From NCBI RefSeq assembly GCF_003144195.1, contig NW_020290011.1, positions 248,001 to 312,000 on the forward strand: a stretch of DNA of 64,000 bases, written 5' to 3'. A program made the position numbers and the translations under genes. The stretch is from Ceraceosorus guamensis (lineage: Eukaryota; Basidiomycota; Exobasidiomycetes; Ceraceosorales; Ceraceosoraceae). Positions 11,771 to 22,414 of this stretch are shown piece by piece. The notes under the pieces are model-generated. The model worked only from the letters and a program-made list of their open reading frames with translations. It was not told the origin of the DNA and did not search any database. How positions within the stretch are numbered: the stretch's first letter is position 1; the number at the start of each line of letters is the position of its first letter.

Positions 11771-14700
11771 ATGGGTCTCCTGCTAGCACCCTAGTGAGTG
11801 ATGTTGTTGACTTCATCGTGGATGAATACCGCGCACTAAGTTCCCACCGCGTTTTACGCTTAGCAACAATGCTATGCGACTTGGACAAGGGTGCGTAAGG
11901 ACGTAACTTTCTAGCTGCGTGCTTGTCTCTGATTCGGCCATTGTCCCATGCGTCTCTCACAGGTTCAATTCGTATACGCACGAGATTTGCATCGATGACG
12001 CCGTGACCACCAGTCCTCTACAGTCCGAGAATGTCCTGACTAACGATGGCACGACGATGCGTCTTGCGGCGATGGTCCTCGGCAGATCCAGCGCTTGGAC
12101 GAAACAGGATCAGATTCTGCTAGATGTCAGTCGTCTCGCCTCAGCTCAGCAAGAACGTCTTGACAAGGAAAGAACTCCGCATGTGGAAGCTGTTGATGCT
12201 GCGAAGCCGACTGAGAGCAAATCAAACGAAGAGGCAGCAGAAGTCCTTGCCGACTTGGACGGCGTTCCAGCTGCACCAGTTGAGCCAGAGCTAACTGCGA
12301 CGGCTACCACAGAGTCTGCGTCGGATGAGCCCCTTGCAGCTCCCGAAGCTGCGCAAGCTGCAGCAGAGCTTGATGCCCCTCCTCCCACCGTGGAAGACAC
12401 CACCTCTGATGAAGTTCGAGCTGCACCAGCAGGGGACGCAACAGATTCCGCGGCAGAGCCACTTGCCGATGCTGCCCCTGGCGGTAGCCCTGACGGTCTG
12501 GGAAGCGAATCCTTTGACGCAATCCACAAGTCAGAAGCCGGCGACGCAGCGCCATCCACCGCAGAAGGCACAGCCTTGATTGAGCCATCCCATGCAGCTG
12601 GTGCTAAGCTAGGAAGCACTGCTGAAGAGAAGGCAGCAGAAGGTGAGCAAATTTACGCTATCCACACTCACCATCGTCCAGATTTTAAGTGAGGTAACTT
12701 CACCACTGACGCGTCTGCATCCATCTAGCTGCGCCCACCGCGGTAGGCGCGGAAGGCGAGGATGTCAAGCCAGACACCACCTCAAAGAAGGTCGGAACGG
12801 GAGCGGCTGAGGTTGGCGAGCTGTCACCAGGCGGTGAGAATGGCAGGCCATGCTAGCGCGCGAATAGCGTAACCACTGACCAAAATTTCTATTCATAACG
12901 GTGCTGCGACTGGCCCTCAAATTGTTGCTGCAGGCGTCGGTACTACTACAGCAGCCACGACTGGAGACAAGACAAGCGCCGCAGCAGCCGCGAAGAAGGG
13001 CGCAGCGCCACCAGCAGAAGACCCAGTAGCCAAAGCGAAGCGCGAAGCGGCGCAGCAAGCTGCTCTCAAGAAACAAATTGCTGCGGACCAAGATAAAGCA
13101 ATCAGGCGCAAGGAACGCGACCCTGCCATGGCCGATGCAGCCGACAAATTCAAGAACACGCTTGACCTCAAAGCAATGATTGAAGCTCACAAAAAGCTCA
13201 TTTTGGAAGCTGAGAAGTCACGAGAAAAGATGAACACGGCGCTTTTGAACAAGGGCAGGAAGACTATGATCTTCGACATTAAGAGCTCCAGAGGCGTGAG
13301 CCAGACCGTCATCTACCGGGCCGAATTCATCGACAAGCTCAGCGAGATCACCAATGATCTCGGTATCAGCGCCGCACTTTCAATCCAGAAAGGCTCCATC
13401 GGCGGCTCCGGGAAGGGATCCTTCATCGACACGGACAAATTCAAATCGTCTGACCTCAACTTTTACATCAGCGTCAAGGTAGTCAATCAGTCTATCAACT
13501 TTCGCGATTGCCTTGAGTACAACCCATGCGGCGATGGCATCGATGAGAGCAACTTTCGCAAGGTGTTCGGTGAGTCTTTCACCTGCTGCCCCGTTCCGAC
13601 AAAGGCTTGGTTGTCACTTCGCCTAGCGGACCCAGCTAACGCAAAGGCGGCCCCCCACTAGGCGACTCATTCATCAGTGGATTTCTCGAGGGCGGTGAGC
13701 TGACCGCTTTGGTCACTATGAAGGTTTTGAACACAAGCAAAGCGAGAGATATCAGCGTTGAAGGTGCCATCACCGTTGGAACTTCCAGCTTCGACGTCTC
13801 CGGCCAAGTAGCTTACAAGAGTGCTAAAGCCAACCTCGAGCTCAACACCGAGACCACCATCCAGGTCAACTGGCTTGGTGGAGGTGTCATCAAGCCTCCC
13901 AACGAGCCTTGGACCGTCGAGTCCCTTACTCGTGCTGCGGCGCGCTTCCCAGATCACGTAGCTGAGACGCCTCAACGGACCTACGCTATCCTCACTAAGT
14001 ACGAGTCATTGCGAAGTTTCCAAGCTCTGAAGCCGCCCAAACTCATCCCGGTAGCCTACGAAAATGCGGCATTGTACACAAACGAGCTGCTGGATGTCTT
14101 TATGAGCTACAAGGCCCTCTACAGTCGACTGTCTGTACAGATTGCCGAGATTCAAAATAACACCTCGAAATTCAGGAAGGCAGAGCTCGCTGGACAGCAG
14201 AAAGACTTAGATGATGGGATCAAGAAGCTGCGCGAGCAGGCTAAAAATGGCATTCAAGGTGCTAAGCTGATTCTTGACGGCACAGGAAATTGGAGTACTC
14301 TGTCACCGCTTCACAAGAAGCAGCGCATCGGCCTCTTTCCCCCTACTCTTGATGGGCTGGACGCTGCTCGTCAAGCCGTCCGTCTTCAAATGAACTTCGT
14401 CATCAATCGCGTTGAAGATGTTACAAAGAGGCCCGATCACGTGCTGTCGCAACCGGCAGAGGAGTTCTTATCGCCTTTCGCCTTTGAAACCCTTTTGCCT
14501 GCTCTGGAGCCAGCTCAGCGCTCCACCAAACGCACTTCACCCCTCACCGGAGAGAGAATGTATGTCAGCTCGCAAGAAGCCGAGAAGCAGCAAAGCGACA
14601 GTAAGAAGACGTCTCAGGATGTGAACGGTTCTTACGGAGATTTGTCAGAATGCTCTAAGCTGTGCTTCATCAAGCAGCCGACGAAAGGCGAGACGCTTGA

Positions 14701-16536
14701 CTACCAGCTGCAACTCTTCAAAGACGAAGTCAAGGGTCTAGAGACATTCCTTGCCGCGCGCGGAGATGGTATCGAGGAGAGCATTCGCCTAACTCCACTC
14801 ATCGGAAATCAGGAGACCGTTCCTGCGCCAGGTTCCTTGTTTAGCAGCTTGGATTTCGTCAAGCCTGGATTCTTGCTTAAGTCTTTGACCGTAAAGATGA
14901 ACGAAGGCGTCGTCTGCGGTCTCATTTGCAAATACACAAATGGGCTTTCTTGGAGGCGAGGCAAGACCGACGTGCCTAACGTGCAAGGCGCAACGACTTC
15001 CATTTCCCTCAAGCCAGATGAGCGCATCACGTCCATCGTTCTGGTGTCCGGCACAGAGGCGATTGATCGAGGAATCGACTCGATCTTGTCCCTCAAATGG
15101 TGTACGAATCACGGTCACTCTGGCGTTGCGGAGAGCGCGGAGACCAGAAGAGCGGGCTTTGGTCGAAGGATCATCAACGGCAGACCCTTTCACAAGATTC
15201 GAACAATCACCTTTGACTCTCCTCTAGAGCGCGGATACGTTGTCGGCTTCTGGGGACGCAGTGAGCAGACCGAAGATGACGCTGCCCTGTGGCGTCTCGG
15301 CATGGTCTGGGCGAATCAAAATCCAAGCGATGCTAAGAAAGATCCAGCACGGGATCAGAAGCAAGCTCTGGCACGTGCCATCGACGAAAAGAACGAGACG
15401 CGTCTCGAAGACGCACTGGCAGTGAAGAGAGCTTGGGATGACGACAAGCGCAAATCGAAGGTTGAGTCTGACGCAGCAGAGAAGAAAATCTTAGCCCTTA
15501 ACAGGGAACTTGCTCAAGCCAAAAAAGACGCTGCCACTGCTGCGCGCGAAGCTCTCGACCGCGAAGCCAAGGCTGCAGAGGCCGCCGCGGCTGCGCGAAC
15601 GACCGACCAGACAGAAGCAGACAGAAAACTCAAGGAAGAGGTTGAGCACAAGCGTGCAGAGCTTCAAAAACGCATCGACGAGCTTGAAAGCGTGAAAACG
15701 CAGCTCGAAAATGACAAGACGGATCTCGGAAAACAGCGCGAAGCTGCTGTAGAGCGTGGCAACAACGATGTTCGCACGAAGGTGGAAGAGAAGAGGGTTG
15801 AGCTGCAAAGACAGATTGACAACCTTACATCTGAAAAGAACTCTGCAGAGCAATCATCGAGGAGCGCTTCTCAGAGGAACCGAGAGCTCAATGATCAGAC
15901 TGAATTACTCAGGTACGTCCATGAAGCCGCATTCAGCCTCTTCGTGATTGCTGACTCTACATTTGGCTTTACCTCCCGTGACTCGTGTGTAGAATGATGA
16001 GATATGGAGCAAATTGTTGGCTGGTCATCGGCCCATGCTGGGTTTTCGACTGGCACGTGGGTATCAACAGACTCACAATCCACTCTGTTCATAGAGGGGC
16101 CAACCAACGCTGGCTTCTGCAGCCCGTCAGTGATGACGCTTACTGGATCAGGAGCTATGAAAATTGGAATGGCAGGGTGTGGTACCTTGCTACGGAAGGC
16201 AGCGACAATTATCGCGGCGAGTGCGCTCTAGCTTTGCGAGAAAATAACGGAGACGAATGGATCTGCCGCAAATCACCTCACAAGACTAACGCTGTCGAGT
16301 GAGTGCACGGGCGCACGTTTGTTGCCACGCCGCTGCAACGACTCACACACTCGCCTGACCGTACGCTATTCCTTACTCCTGACTCTCACCTACCTTTCAG
16401 ATTTGTGCTCAAGCGAGACCAAAGATACACAATCAGGTGGCCTTCCAACAGCCGCGAAGAGAGCGCCCAGGTCTACGCGTACAGTGGCAGCGACAAATGC
16501 GAGAGAGACGGTGTTGAGGTACATTACCCATTCTAG
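11771..16536 (+). CDS. MACPF-like protein with jacalin-like module, coiled coil and ricin-B-like tail (paralogue 3)
   Basis: Exons are 11771-11793, 11864-11890, 11963-12642, 12729-12833, 12934-13569, 13662-15912, 15993-16298 and 16401-16536, giving 1387 aa. The N-terminus is MGLLLAPYNNAMRLGQG. Residues about 95-330 are a long Ala/Glu/Pro-rich segment interrupted by two extra introns. The signature FGDSFISGFLEGG starts at residue 490 and is split by an intron as in paralogue 1. A jacalin-like block spans about 890-1041 (VVGFWGRS..RLGMVW). A heptad-rich coiled coil (about 1095-1240) follows, then a trefoil-like tail (about 1245-1387) with NQRWLLQPVSDDAYWIRS, typical of ricin-B lectins. The acceptor at 12932-12933 is the least certain junction. 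The coiled coil suggests self-association. This tail is unique in the cluster. Confidence 0.72.
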
Positions 16537-16785
16537 GCAGCTCTCCTGCCGCAAAGCTGTTCTTCCGCACCGTGGCTCATTTTGAAAGCAAATGCTCGTT
16601 CGCTGGTGCCTCTTGCGTGAATCGTCAATGTCGGACCAAGACCTGCCACGACGAACCGCGCTGTGACGCCCCGCCAAATTTGGTTGCAATGGGCGCGAAG
16701 CGTGTCTGTGAAACGCGTCAAAGAGCATTATGCTGAAGGCGAACGTCATGAATTGGGTGTACGTGTCACATGCAAACTGAGTACA

Positions 16786-19700
16786 TCAAATGGCCAGAAT
16801 CCAGGTAAGCCCAAGAGCCTTGACGCCTGAGCCTAAATTTCCGTACTCGAGTTGGAGCTCTGTGTTGGACGTGCCAGGTAGGAAAGCAGAAGTGAAGCTG
16901 ATGGGTCTATCGGGCAACGTGCGCAGCTCATTGACGCCCACAAAGTTGACCGTGGGCTTGCTCTCCAGACTAGGCTCCAGTTTTCGAATGCAGCGAGAGC
17001 TGCTGAAATCTTCGAAGCGCTCTTCGCCGCTGACAATGCTTGCGTTGGCCTTGTCTGTCGAGTGCGTATGTGCCAGCCAGCCAATGACCACTTTGCGGAA
17101 GATGACTGTTCCATCCGACGGCTCGAGAACCACGCGGAAGCTTTCGCTGGTGACCGAGTCCTTGACGATGGAGGCCCGAACATAAAGTTCTTTTCCGGGG
17201 GGCGATTGGTCGGGATTGACCTCGGCAGAAATGCTGCTGAACCAACACCTCACATCTGGCTTGACATCTTTCCCGTAAGCTTTGGGGAATCTGATCGGCT
17301 CTGCGCTGGGCTGCGTAGTGATCGAGCCACAGTGGACGTCGACCGTCTCAATTTCGGGCGGGACCATCCAGTTGACGAAGAGGGCATCCTGCTCCACGCG
17401 GGTCATGGTACCAAGCCTGAAGCCTAGCCGATCCACTTGGTCAATCTCGCCACCCATCACGAGTCCCTTCAAGTCGGTCTTGGCCTTCTCGGAAGACTTG
17501 AGATAGTGTGGGCCATGTATGAGCTGTTGTGGTACACCGAGCAGCTGCCCAATGGGATACTTGATCTTGCGAGGCGTTTTGCTGTTCACCCATTCAGACT
17601 TGGAAGTACCGAGCATACGATCAGACTGCGGACCCGCTTTCTTGTCTCCACTGACATTCCGCTGCCATGCCAAGAAGCAATGAATCAGCCCAGCACTAAT
17701 CTTGTCTCATCTCGCGACATGACTTACCTGGACGGCTCTGCTCCAAATTGGTGCGAGGCGATGCAATCCGTTAGATTCATCGCATCTTCCCCAAAAGCCT
17801 GCTAGAGCACCTCCACGGAAGAGAGTCCTATACTCGTATGAAGTTAGCTTTTGTCCATCGAGAAGAATGGAAGACGGGGCCAGCAGGCTGAGTTTCTTGT
17901 CGTCCGAGACCAGTATCTCGATGCCAACGATCTGTGAGCTGCCATCGCTGGGTGTTTCGAGAGACTGGACATTGATCGAGCCGACCGTCTGCTTTTGCGC
18001 ATCAATAGAACGGATGCAGTGGGACTCGGGGCAACGAGATACTTGTGCCGAGGTAGCTTCTTTGCCGTAGGTGCAGGTGAGACCGTTGTCGAAAGCTATG
18101 ACTAGCGATGCCAATCTGTCTTTATCGTCAGCTATAGCCCACACATCAGTCACGGTCGTCTCCGCTTGGGCAAAGTCGAGAGTTGTGAAGAGCTGACCAG
18201 CACTGGGATCGCCAATTGGCACATCACACTGATATTGTTGGGCAATGCCTTCGATAGCATACTCCAGCTCTTGCAGCTTCAGTTGCTCTTCGTGACTCAA
18301 AGCACCGAAGCGACTATTCTTGCTTGAGCGGCACAGCGAATCCTCCCCGACGGCTTGCTCGGCCTCAGCAGAAGGAGCGCTGGTCACATCTTGGACGTTG
18401 TTGATGCGCGGCAAGTCGAGAGGAGCCGCAGTCTTGCGTCGACGACCATCCTTCACGTCGACGTCAGGAACCAGGCTCGCAAATGATGCGGGCCCAACAA
18501 AAGGCTGCTGATGCTTAGGATCGACTGCTAGTTGAGGCTGAACGACCAGCGCCTCGACCTCTTGCGAGATCGCGTTCATCTGCTTCCTTATTCCGGCACG
18601 AGCGCTGTCTAGCCCGCTGAGAGTAGCAGGGAAGTACGTCAGACCAGCTCGCTTCAGTGATGAGGACAGCGGGGCACGTGTGTTGACGTCTGTCTCCACG
18701 ATGACCTTTAAGCCAGCTTGCACGTCGGCCAAGTCGCCAGTGATGCGCTTGGCGAGCGATTTATACTCCATGTATGCGTCAGCTAGCATGTTGGTGTAAA
18801 GATGCGCGAGTTCGTACTGGAGAGGGCTCAAAGCACGAGGCTTGAGTTCCTTGTACGATCTCAACAATTCGTACTTTGTCAAGATGGCGTACGTGCGCTG
18901 GGGATACAAGCCCACCAGTGCAGGAAATCTGGCGGCAGTCGCCAGGACAGACTCCACCGTCCATTCATCGTCATATGCCTTGACGTTACCTCCTCCGCAC
19001 CAACGGACAAATATCGTGGTGGAGACGTTGTTGGTCACGTTTTCTTCAGCCAGCTTGACATTGCCTTGCGCGGACACCTCGACAGGGCCAGCAGTCAAGG
19101 CCACTTTGGCTTCAGCCTTGATGTCCCGTTTCTTCGCTTTGTTATGTACCTTCATGCAAATGACTGCATTGAACTCGCCACCCTCGAGGAAGCCGGAAAT
19201 GAACGAGTCTCCGAAGACCTCGTTGAAAAGCTTTTCGTTGGTCATGCAAGAGCGCAAAGGATTGAAAGACAGGCAGTCTTTGTAGGCCAGAGTCGAGTTG
19301 GTGACGCGACAAGAGACGTAGTACACCAGGTCAGAATCGTAAAAAGTCTCGGCGTCGAAAAAGGAGCCCGAGCCTGACCCTCCGATGGCGTTGTAGCGGA
19401 TGGACAAGGAGCCTGAGATCGACATGTCGTCGGTAATCTCACTTAACTTGTTCACAAACTTGGCTTGATATTCCACATTTTGAGCTGCACCGCGAGCCTG
19501 CTCAGGCGTCCAGGGCAGCTCTTTCTCGCCATCTTGCATTTTCACGCCCATCGTCCCAGCGGCAACTTTGGCATCGTTGTTCGCGTGGATCTCGTCAAGC
19601 GTCGATTTGATCTCCTCGTGGCTCATCGCTTCCGCATTCTTCTTGGCGGCATCTGTGCCGCTTTTGCCGGCTGGTTCGGGCTCGGCTCTGGACTTTCGAA

Positions 19701-20181
19701 AAGCGGGTGGCGGAGTAGGCCCAATGACCTTCTTCTTGGCAGCGTTCTGGGGATGTGTTGGCAGTGGCTGGCTGACATCGTTCTTGGGCGTGGGAAGCTG
19801 AGAGGCGCCTCCATCCATAAGACCTCGCAAGCGCGGCAGGGCGCTGGTGCTCTTGCTATGCTCTGCGAGCATCTTCATCGTCACGCCCGCATTGTTGATG
19901 ACATTCTCCGGTCGCTTAGGATCCACTACTACGGCATCGTCGATGCATATCTGCTGTGTGTACGAATTGAAACTGAAGGCATCAGCGGCCGTAGCAGTCA
20001 GCATCTCATCTGATAGTGCTTCGAGCGTCGCCAAAAGTTGCCTCACCCTTGTCCAATGCGCATGGCATTGTTGCTGCGAGTATGAAAGGCCAACGTCAAG
20101 GATTGATGAGCGACTGTGTAGATGCGTTCCTGCTTCGCAGTGGAGAGCTTCGACTCACTATGGAGCAAGTAGCAGCGACAT
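16786..20181 (-). CDS. MACPF-like protein with jacalin-like and two H-type-lectin-like modules (paralogue 4)
   Basis: Minus-strand exons are 20181-20159, 20073-20047, 19972-17728 and 17661-16786, giving 1056 aa. The start peptide MSLLLAPYNNAMRIGQG is again encoded by a 23-nt plus a 27-nt exon. The signature FGDSFISGFLEGG begins at residue 270. A jacalin-like block covers about 620-757 (LAGFWGRC..HRLAPIW), and an intron separates it from two H-type-lectin-like blocks (about 870-963 ending VIGWLAHT, and about 985-1056 ending GLTWILA). It is closest in design to paralogue 2, which agrees with duplication of a convergent gene pair. It converges on paralogue 3 with a 249-bp gap, the same gap length as between paralogues 1 and 2. 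Confidence 0.76.
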
Positions 20182-20991
20182 TGCGCTTCAACGTCAAATG
20201 ACAGCGATCCAAGACGGTGTAGCTGCGATTCTGGAGGGGCAGAGGTAATGAGTGCTGGTGAAGGTGGGCAATGTTCAGGATCAAAGTGGATGCTTGTCAA
20301 AAGAGCAACGCGCAACTCTTTGCGTGGCTCGAGAGGGCGCTAGCGACCATTGTTCAACTGCTCGACCCAAAGGAAAAGGCAAGAAGCATTATGCCTACAT
20401 ATTGATTTGCCGTGGGAAGCTCAAGGAGGAACTTGCAGTGGCTGGCTCGTGCGAACGTTCGGCTCTCATGGTAGTCTCATCGGAGCGAGAGAAGTAAGGT
20501 TCGCGGAGTCGTGAGTCTGGAATCGGCGGGGAGCACGCACGCATGCACGCACCAACTTCGGGAGCGCAACGGGATGCATTGTGGCGAGGCGGATGCAATC
20601 TGCGCGTTTTGGTTCCTGCATGACGCTAGCGGGACCGTGACTCAAGACGTGCAGAGAGGAGCAAGCCCATCTGCATCTTGGCCGAGCGGGCCGAGAAGGG
20701 CGAGCAAGGTGTGGCTTGCGGAGACCTCCTCTGTAGCTGCCTGGGAGTCCGACCATGCGGCGTTGGCTGCCAAACTTACCAGTCTTGCCCTCTTTCGCTG
20801 ACGACTCGCAAGCTCGACTCCCTGGTGTGATCACTCAGCAAGTCCCACCTCGCGAACGGTGACAAATTCTGACTTGATCTTCGCGACTGGTTCCGACATT
20901 GCGTCCAGGACTTCGCGGACGGTGGGTGCCCTCGTGAAGCTAACAACCACCCTCACATAGTGAAGCGCCTCTGAGGCCAACACTCGACACG
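20182..20991. promoter_or_regulatory. Shared upstream region of paralogue 4 and the core-only gene
   Basis: This 810-bp stretch lies between two divergent start codons. Short overlapping frames on both strands have no recognisable content, and no clear TATA box or repeat is visible. Confidence 0.4.
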
Positions 20992-22182
20992 ATGGATCTC
21001 GCCATCCAAGAAGCCCAGAGTGAAGCCGCTTTCGAGTCCAGAAAGCCCTCGCTGGCCGAATTGGCCAGCAAAAGACTTCCAATCACGGTGCCCTGGAGCT
21101 CAGATCATCTGCTCTTTCCTGGTCAAACCTTTCACTCGAGTCTGTACAAGACGGCGGATCCTTGGTCCAAAGCTTCGCCTTTTGAAGATTGGACTGCGAC
21201 TGAGCTCACAAATGACAGCGATGTTGGTCAAATGATGTACCTCTGCGCTGATGGCGGCACCACTGGCACTTTCAAATCCGCAAAGACCCAGTCGACTGTG
21301 CTCAAAGAGGACCACGAGAGCTTTGGCTTTACCGCCACTGTCGATCTTGGCTTTTGCACGGCTTCCGGTTCGCTTCAGTACGATAGGAACATCTCGACAA
21401 ACGATGATGTGAGTCTTGACGAGATGTTGCGCCTCATTAGGAAAAATGCGGCGTCCTTTGACGGTCCTCTCTGTTGCACTTTGTAGAACATCAAGACTTC
21501 TGTTCGAGCGAGCTACCGATGCGGCTCCATCATCCTCCGCAGGCCCCCTGAGCTGAGCCAGGAATCTTCTCTGGCCCTCAAGTACGGCGAAGGCTTGACA
21601 GAATTTGAGGCCAAGTATGGAGACTACTTCATCTACGGCTACAATCTAGGGGCCGATAATGCGATGCTGGTGTCGACCAACGCATCTTCCCTGAGCACTC
21701 AAGAGCGCAAGACCCTCACCGTCAAAGCGGAATGTTTCCTCTTCGATGTCGAGTTCACAGAACATTTCGACTCTGCTTCATACTCTGCTTCGGCCGCTCT
21801 CAACATCACGGGATATGATACCCTGTCGGGCTCCATGCTCGACGAGCACACAAAATGGCAAGCTTCCACCTCCGTCGAATTTGACGCGGTTCAGCGAAGG
21901 AGTAGAACTTTGCGCCTTTTGGGCGACCAGCTTCCAAGTCGCGTGGAGGACGCCTGTGAGGAGCTAGGGCTGCGGTTAGGCCAAGGCAAAGCGAATCGTG
22001 CAGAATCGGCTAGGACCGGCCTCATGCAGGACTTTGCCCCCGTCGCGGGACTCGAGAAGCCGGTGGACCGAGCAACGTGCAGACGACTGATGGAGAGCAA
22101 CGTGATCGTTGAGGTAGTCTTGATGCCAGTCAAATCATTGCGGAGTGTGCAGGAGTGGATGTACTCAGACGACATCATTTGA
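20992..22182 (+). CDS. Short MACPF-like core protein without lectin tail
   Basis: Exons 20992-21408 and 21487-22182 give 370 aa; the intron has donor GTGAGT and acceptor TTGTAG. The motif YGDYFIYGYNLGA (residues 183-195) keeps the Y-G-x-x-F-x6-G-small spacing of the MACPF signature, preceded by FEAK as in many fungal MACPF-like proteins. Upstream blocks (SFGFTATVDLGFCTASGSL) parallel the sheet segment before the signature in the large paralogues. It lacks the MSLLLAPYNNAM start, the two small first exons and all lectin-like modules, so it is a distant relative rather than a truncated copy. It could act with the larger proteins or independently; nothing in the sequence decides this. No signal peptide is seen. 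Confidence 0.65.
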
Positions 22183-22414
22183 TTTCAGAACGCGAGAATT
22201 GAGCTCGAGTGTACAAAACGGAATTCGTATGCGATCTTGAGAGCTCTGGTCTCTCCGCCGCTTGTGTGACCCAGCATGTCGCTTGCACGTTCTGTGCACT
22301 GTCGTGGAGCTCCGATAGACGTCTGACACCTCAAGGAAGCGCGTTGCGATTCAGGATACGCAACGAAGGCGAGTCGTAGCTCTGAGTGCACGCTCTGCTC
22401 GATGGGACCGCGCT

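Noticed and set aside
12834-12933. Alternative exon reading through the in-frame segment 12900-12933 of paralogue 3
   Set aside because: No AG acceptor lies upstream of it after the TAA at 12870-12872; the acceptor at 12932-12933 is canonical.
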